Assembly (NCBI RefSeq): GCF_001890385.1
Contig: NZ_CP018223.1
Coordinates: 1 to 61,559, forward strand
Direction of reading: 5' to 3'
From: Tardibacter chloracetimidivorans
GTDB taxonomy: Bacteria > Pseudomonadota > Alphaproteobacteria > Sphingomonadales > Sphingomonadaceae
DNA length: 61,559 nt
The notes under the pieces were generated by a model. It ran no database searches. It was not told where the DNA came from and worked only from the letters and a program-made list of their open reading frames with translations. Positions 56,713 to 61,559 of the stretch are shown here, piece after piece (position 1 is the stretch's first letter; every line of letters begins with the position of its first letter). The translations under genes were made by a program, and so were the position numbers.

Positions 56713-58210
56713 ATGTTTGCCGTGGAGAGTTACGCAGCAGTTCGGCGCTTTGTGTTTGTGGAAGGGAACAGTCAGCGCGAGGCGGCGAAGGTGTTCGGCC
56801 TGAGCCGCGAGACGATATCGAAGATGTGCCGGTTCTCGCTGCCGCCGGGGTACACGCGCACGAAGCCTGTGGCGAAGCCAAAGCTTGGTCCATTACTTCC
56901 GGTGATTGACGCGATACTGGGAGAAGACCGAGTTGCTCCGCTGAAGCAGCGGCACACAGCCAAGCGGATCTTCGAGCGGCTGCGCGATGAGCATGGCTAT
57001 GGCGGCGGCTACACGGTGGTGAAGGATTATGTCCGGCAATGCCGGGCGCGGGGCCGCGAGACGTTCGTGCCGCTGGCGCACCCACCGGGACACGCGCAGG
57101 TGGATTTTGGCGAAGCGGTGGGGGTGATCGACGGCGTTCGTCAGAAGGTTCACTTTTTCTGTATGGACCTGCCGCAATCGGATGCCTGCTTCGTAAAGGC
57201 CTATCCTGCGGAGACGACCGAGGCCTTCCTCGATGGGCACGTGTCAGCGTTCGCCTTCTTTGGCGGGGTGCCGTGCTCGATCCTGTACGATAACACGAAG
57301 ATCGCGGTTGCGAAGATCTGCGGCGACGGCAAGCGCGAGCGCACGCAGGCCTTTACCGGGCTGGTCAGCCACTATCTGTTCACGGATCGGTTCGGGCGTC
57401 CCGGCAAAGGCAACGACAAGGGGAAGGTCGAAGGCCTGGTGAAGCATGCCCGGTCACACTTCATGGTGCCTATCCCGCACGCGGCGAGCTACGATGCCTT
57501 CAACGCCGAACTGGAGCGTCGCTGCCGTGCCCGGCAGGAAGAGCGGGCGGGCCGCCACAGCGAGACGATCGGCGCACGGCTGCTGGCCGATCTGGCGGCG
57601 ATGCGCCCCTTGCCGGCGGGGGCGTTCGAGCCTTGCGAGACGCGCAGTGCGCGCGTGTCCTCGACCGCGCTGGTGCGCTACCGGACCAACGACTACTCGG
57701 TGCCCACCCGTTACGGCTTCCAGGACGTCGTAGTGAAGGGCTTCGTCGACGCGGTCGTAATCCTGTGCGGCGGCGAGGAGATCGCCCGGCATCCCCGCTG
57801 TTATGGCGAGGCCATGTTCGTGGCGAACCCGCTCCATTATCTGGCGCTGATCGAGACCAAGCCCAATGCGCTCGATCAGGCCGCCGCGCTACAGGACTGG
57901 GCCTTGCCCGAGGTGTTCCAGCATCTGCGTCACCTTCTTGAGGGCGGATGGGCAACAAGGGCAAACGCGAGTTCATCCAGGTTCTGCGCCTGCTCGAGGC
58001 GATTCCGATGGAAGTGGTCACCTTTGCGGTGAACGAGGCGATCCATATCGGCGCCATCGGCTTCGACGCGGTCAAGCAGATCGCGCTGGCGCGCATTGAG
58101 CGCCGACCCGCCCGGCTCGATCTGGCGGCCTATCCCCACTCCCCAGGATGGAGGTGAAGACGACGTGCGCCGCCGACTATACCGCGCTCGTGCCGGGGCT
58201 GGCGGCATGA
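56713..58210 (+). pseudogene. istA: istA copy B, frameshifted
   Basis: Intact in sequence up to about residue 413, then a G is missing from a GGGG run at about 57942 (copy A reads GAGGGGCGG, here GAGGGCGG). A C is missing near 58139 (CCCACCTCCCC in A, CCCACTCCCC here). Otherwise copies match closely. Either the gene is dead or these are base-calling errors. Confidence 0.85.
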
Positions 58211-58571
58211 GCCGGGCGAACGAGGACAAGATGCCCGCCGGCACTACGGCGGCACGCCGCAGGTTCTGCTCGCGCATCATCTCAAGCAGCTCAAGCTGCC
58301 CACGGTGCTGCGCGAATATGAGAAGCTGGCCCGGGAATGTGCGCGCGACGGCGTCGACCATAGCCGCTACCTGCTGCGCCTCATCGAGCTGGAACTGATC
58401 GACCGGGAACGCCGCACAGTCGAGCGCCGAATCCGGGCCGCCCGGTTCCCGGCGGTGAAAAGCCTCGACAGCTTCGACTTCACCGCCATCCCCAGCCTCA
58501 ACAAGATGCTCGTGCTGGAACTGGCGCGGGGTGAATATATCCTGCGGCGGGAGAACATCATCGCGCTGGGC
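58207..58571 (+). pseudogene. istB: istB copy B, frameshifted and truncated
   Basis: The start MSRANEDKMPAGTTA is followed by loss of one G near 58250 (GGCGGGCACG in copy A, GGCGGCACG here). The frame then resumes as LREYEKLARECARDGVDHSR up to YILRRENIIALG, where IS6100 begins, removing the Walker A motif and everything after it. Confidence 0.9.
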
Positions 58572-59450
58572 GGCTCTGTTGCAAAAATCGTGAAGCTTGA
58601 GCATGCTTGGCGGAGATTGAACGGATGGAGCGATGACGGATTTCAAGTGGCGCCATTTCCAGGGTGATGTGATCCTGTGGGCGGTGCGCTGGTATTGTCG
58701 CTATCCGATCAGCTATCGCGACCTTGAGGAAATGCTGGCGGAACGCGGCATTTCGGTCGACCATACGACGATCTATCGCTGGGTCCAGCGCTACGCCCCG
58801 GAGATGGAGAAGCGGCTGCGCTGGTTCTGGCGGCGTGGCTTTGATCCGAGCTGGCGCCTGGATGAAACCTACGTCAAGGTGCGGGGCAAGTGGACCTACC
58901 TGTACCGGGCAGTCGACAAGCGGGGCGACACGATCGATTTCTACCTGTCGCCGACCCGCAGCGCCAAGGCAGCGAAGCGGTTCCTGGGCAAGGCCCTGCG
59001 AGGCCTGAAGCACTGGGAAAAGCCGGCCACGCTCAATACTGACAAAGCGCCGAGCTATGGTGCAGCGATCACCGAATTGAAGCGCGAAGGAAAGCTGGAC
59101 CAGGAGACGGCCCACCGGCAGGTGAAGTATCTCAATAACGTGATCGAGGCCGATCACGGAAAGCTCAAGATGCTGATCAAGCCGGTGCGCGGTTTCAAAT
59201 CGATCCCCACGGCCTATGCCACGATCAAGGGATTCGAAGTCATGCGAGCCCTGCGCAAAGGACAGGCTCGTCCCTGGTGCTGCAGCCCGGCATCAGGGGA
59301 GAGGTGCGCCTTGTGGAGAGAGCTTTCGGCATTGGGCCCTCGGCACTGACGGAGGCCATGGACATGCTCAACCACCATTTCGCAGCAGCCGCCTGATCGG
59401 CGCAGAGCGACAGCCTACCTGTGACTGCCGCCAATCTTTGCAACAGAGCC
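58572..59450 (+). mobile_element. IS6100
   Basis: 879 bp between GGCTCTGTTGCAAA (58572-58585) and TTTGCAACAGAGCC (59437-59450). The known element is 880 bp; the missing base corresponds to the transposase frameshift. Flanking 8-mers differ (CGCTGGGC and CCCGGCGC), so no target duplication. It joins truncated istB to truncated IS66 tnpA. Confidence 0.93.
58633..59396 (+). pseudogene. tnpA: IS6100 transposase with a one-base deletion
   Basis: The frame matches IS6100 TnpA (MTDFKWRHFQGDVILWAVRW; SWRLDETYVKVRGKWTYLYR; LNTDKAPSYGAAITELKREG; NNVIEADHGKLKMLIKPVRG) up to GQARPWC. One C is missing at about 59279-59280, so the frame leaves early. The true C-terminus (LVERAFGIGPSALTEAMDML and on to 59396) follows in the next frame. 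It may be functional if this is a sequencing error. Confidence 0.9.
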
Positions 59451-59804
59451 CCCGGCGCGACGATCGTGGGCGTTGCAAAGCTGCTGGGGATTTCACCGAG
59501 CCTGATCCATGGCTGGAGGCGGATGCGGCGGGAGGCCGAGAAGATTGCCAGCGAACCGGTCCAGTTCATTTCCTATGGCACTGTGCCCGAAGGCACCGGT
59601 AGCCCTGTGGCTCCACCGCTAGCGGTCCCCCCTCCATCACCCCTAACGCCGACACCGGTCGAGGAACTGGTCCGTCCCTATCCTGGCACGCGGCCCGGTT
59701 CGATAGACATTGACCTGCCCGGCGGCACGCGTCTGTCGGTGGACAGTTATGTCAACGAGAAGGCGCTGGCACGCGTGCTGCGTGCGTTGCGGGATGTCTC
59801 ATGA
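59451..59804 (+). pseudogene. IS66 TnpA (OrfA), 5' truncated by IS6100
   Basis: About 117 residues remain: GATIVGVAKLLGISPSLIHG is the second half of the HTH, then a Pro-rich linker and SIDIDLPGGTRLSVDSYVNE, ending in ARVLRALRDVS. It overlaps tnpB by 4 bp. The left terminal repeat of IS66 is gone. Confidence 0.85.
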
Positions 59805-60154
59805 TCTCGCTGGCGCCGGGGACGAAGATTTATCTCGCGAGCAAGCCGGTCAGCATGCGGCTCGGCTTCGATGGCCTGGCAGCGCTGGTACGGCCGCTGT
59901 TTGCGGTCGAGCCTTACGGCGGTCACGTCTTCCTGTTCCGCAGCAAGAGCGGCAATTACCTGAAGGCGCTGCACTGGGACGGCACGGGCCTGTGCCTTTT
60001 CGCCAAGCGCCTGGAGCGGCATCGTTTCGTCTGGCCGCCGCTATTGGAGGGCGGCGTCGTGCTGACGCCTGCACAGTTCGCGCTGCTGATTGAGGCGATG
60101 GATTGGCGGCGCACGGTGGCGCCTGAACCGCCGCGTCTGCCGGCGCAGATTTAA
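59801..60154 (+). CDS. tnpB: IS66 accessory protein TnpB
   Basis: 117 residues: KIYLASKPVSMRLGFDGLAA, GGHVFLFRSKSGNYLKALHW and GTGLCLFAKRLERHRFVWPP are the IS66 Orf2 signature. Intact and coupled to tnpA. Confidence 0.95.
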   Translation: MISLAPGTKIYLASKPVSMRLGFDGLAALVRPLFAVEPYGGHVFLFRSKSGNYLKALHWDGTGLCLFAKRLERHRFVWPPLLEGGVVLTPAQFALLIEAMDWRRTVAPEPPRLPAQI

Positions 60155-60220
60155 GGCAATAAATGGCGCAATTTCGGGCTTTTTGCTTGGGGCGGTGAGG
60201 CGATTCTGCTAGGGGAAGGC

Positions 60221-61559
60221 GTGTCTCCTGGCGATCTCGAACTCCCCACCGATCCGGCTGAACTGCGCGCGATTTTCGAAGCGATGCAGGCGCGCCTGGC
60301 CGCCTCGGAACAGGCGCTCGAAGCCGAGCGGGCCGCCCATGATGAGACCCGCGAACAGCTTGAGACAGCCCACAACTCGATCAAGCTGACGGCGCTGCAG
60401 ATCGAGAAGTTCAAGGTCCAGCTTGCCCGTCTTCGGCGCATGAAGTTTGGCCAGTCCTCCGAACGGCTTGCCTTGCAGGCCGACCAGCTCGAACTGACGC
60501 TGGAGGACCTGGAAGTCGAACAGGCCCATACCGAGTGCGTGATCGAGGGCAATGTGCCCGAGGATGCGCCGGGCAAGGCTCCGCCCCGCAAACCCCACCG
60601 TGCACCGCTCCCCGAGCATCTGCCCCGTGACGAGGTCGTTCACGCCGCTCCCGATGCCGGTGATTGCTCCGCCTGCGGCGGCACGATGGGCAAGCTCGGC
60701 GAGGACGTGACCGAAGTGCTGGAGTATGTGCCGGGACGCTTCCGCGTCGTGCGCCATGTTCGCCCCAAGCTTTCCTGCAATCGCTGCGATGCGATCAGCC
60801 AGGCACCAGCTCCCGCACTTCCCGTGCCGCGTGGCCGCGCTGGCCCCGGTCTGCTCGCCCATGTCGTCGTATCCAAGTTCGCCGACCACCTGCCGCTCTA
60901 CCGCCAGTCGCAGATCTATACCCGCGAGGGCGTGGAGATCAGCCGTTCGACCATGGCCGACTGGCTGGGCCAGGTAAGCTGGCTGTTGCAGCCGCTGGTT
61001 AACCGGATCGCCGATCACGTCATGGCCAGCCCCAAGCTCCATGCCGACGACACGCCCGTTCCGGTTCTGGCGCCGGGCACCGGGAAGACACAAACCGGGC
61101 GATTATGGGTCTACCTGCGCGATAACCGGCGATGGAGCCACTTGGATAAGCCGGCTGCGCTGTTCCGCTACAGCCCCGATCGCAAGGGTGAGCGACCACG
61201 CGAGCATCTCAAGACCTTTGCAGGCTTCCTGCAGGCGGATGCCTATGCCGGCTTCGAGCGCCTCTACGCCAGTGACCGCGAGCCCGCGCCGATCACGCCA
61301 GTTGCCTGCTGGGCGCATGCCAGACGCAAGCTGAACGATGTCTATAAGGCGGATCCGAACTCGGCTGCGTTCCAAGGCTTGCACATGATCGGGGAGCTCT
61401 ACGATGTCGAGCGGCAGATCGTGCGTGAGCCGGCGGATTTTCGTCGCAAGGCTCGTAAGCTCTCGAAGCTCAAGGCGCTGGATTTCTTCGCCTGGGCCGA
61501 CGAGGTGCTGTCCAGGGCATCGGCCCGGTCACCGTTGGCCGACGCGCTGCGCTATGCGG
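60221..61559 (+). CDS. tnpC: IS66 family transposase TnpC, N-terminal part (continues at 1-299)
   Basis: 446 codons from GTG 60221 to the window end. A coiled coil (MQARLAASEQALEAERAAHD), zinc-binding region (CSACGGTMGKLGEDVTEVLE, SCNRCDA) and the DDE core begin here: KLHADDTPVPVLAPG with the first Asp, FLQADAYAGFERLYASDR with the second and CWAHARRKL. The last full codon is Ala; the remaining g plus bases 1-2 completes the next one, and translation continues to 299. Confidence 0.95.
   Translation, partial: MSPGDLELPTDPAELRAIFEAMQARLAASEQALEAERAAHDETREQLETAHNSIKLTALQIEKFKVQLARLRRMKFGQSSERLALQADQLELTLEDLEVEQAHTECVIEGNVPEDAPGKAPPRKPHRAPLPEHLPRDEVVHAAPDAGDCSACGGTMGKLGEDVTEVLEYVPGRFRVVRHVRPKLSCNRCDAISQAPAPALPVPRGRAGPGLLAHVVVSKFADHLPLYRQSQIYTREGVEISRSTMADWLGQVSWLLQPLVNRIADHVMASPKLHADDTPVPVLAPGTGKTQTGRLWVYLRDNRRWSHLDKPAALFRYSPDRKGERPREHLKTFAGFLQADAYAGFERLYASDREPAPITPVACWAHARRKLNDVYKADPNSAAFQGLHMIGELYDVERQIVREPADFRRKARKLSKLKALDFFAWADEVLSRASARSPLADALRYA

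Larger units (their letters stand above)
56447..58571 (+). mobile_element. IS21 family insertion sequence, copy B (truncated by IS6100)
   Basis: Begins TGTTGATTTCCACGCAAATG at 56447 and is nearly identical to copy A in inverted orientation. It is cut at 58571 inside istB by IS6100, so the right half of istB and the right end are missing. Confidence 0.9.

Noticed and set aside
1..61559. A CRISPR array, rRNA, complete tRNA or type IV secretion operon
   Set aside because: No regularly spaced repeat-spacer pattern, rRNA-like block, valid tRNA fold or VirB/Tra secretion protein was seen on either strand.

Overview
The window looks like one complete circular plasmid of 61,559 bp, opened inside an IS66 transposase gene. 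The last base of the window joined to the first two completes a codon, and the tnpC frame runs straight through (446 codons at the right end, 99 at the left, no stop, no overlap). Backbone genes (ParA/ParB, a second large ParB-like protein, MobC and relaxase, ArdC, DUF3768, DUF736 and DUF2958 proteins) and high-GC intergenic sequence suggest an alphaproteobacterium of the sphingomonad type. This is a judgement from protein families, not from a search.

Backbone, about 0.4-30.6 kb. A putative replication initiator, a primase/Toprim protein and a thermonuclease come first. Then follow a large ParB-like protein, an ardC gene split by a 2.6-kb group II intron, and a VbhA/Fic toxin-antitoxin pair. 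From 12.6 to 22.5 kb lies a long array of small, mostly unknown genes with a DUF4942/adenine methyltransferase gene in the middle. A sigma-region-4/coiled-coil protein, a serine recombinase, a short SSB, parA, parB, a probable oriT and mobC/relaxase close the backbone. There are no type IV secretion genes, so the plasmid looks mobilizable rather than self-transmissible. Three families of duplicated non-coding leaders (R1 three copies, R2 two, R3 two) sit directly upstream of unrelated genes. A 16-bp palindrome, GGTGGCAGCTGCCACC, occurs eight times exactly and twice with one change, only in the backbone.

Cargo 1, about 31.5-42.4 kb, lies next to an IS6-family element. It holds a truncated amidohydrolase, a truncated nitroreductase, an NTF2-like protein, a luciferase-like flavin monooxygenase, an integrase with a RelE/XRE toxin-antitoxin pair, displaced backbone genes (DUF2958 pseudogene, DUF736), a regulator with two tandem winged-helix domains, a molybdopterin oxidoreductase and a second amidohydrolase.

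Cargo 2, 45.1-56.4 kb, lies between two inverted copies of the same IS21-family element and looks betaproteobacterial. It holds a truncated alcohol dehydrogenase, two LysR regulators, a TRAP transporter (DctQ, DctM and a DctP broken by an IS3 element), a ClC-type anion channel translationally linked to DctM, a type II 2-haloacid dehalogenase, a MarR regulator, LipB and a truncated DUF4062 protein. The gene set suggests haloacid uptake, dehalogenation and halide export, although the substrate-binding protein is now broken.

The right end is a pile of insertion sequences: IS21 copy B cut by IS6100, which in turn cuts IS66. Four single-base deletions in short G or C runs fall between 57.9 and 59.3 kb, so that stretch may contain sequencing errors.
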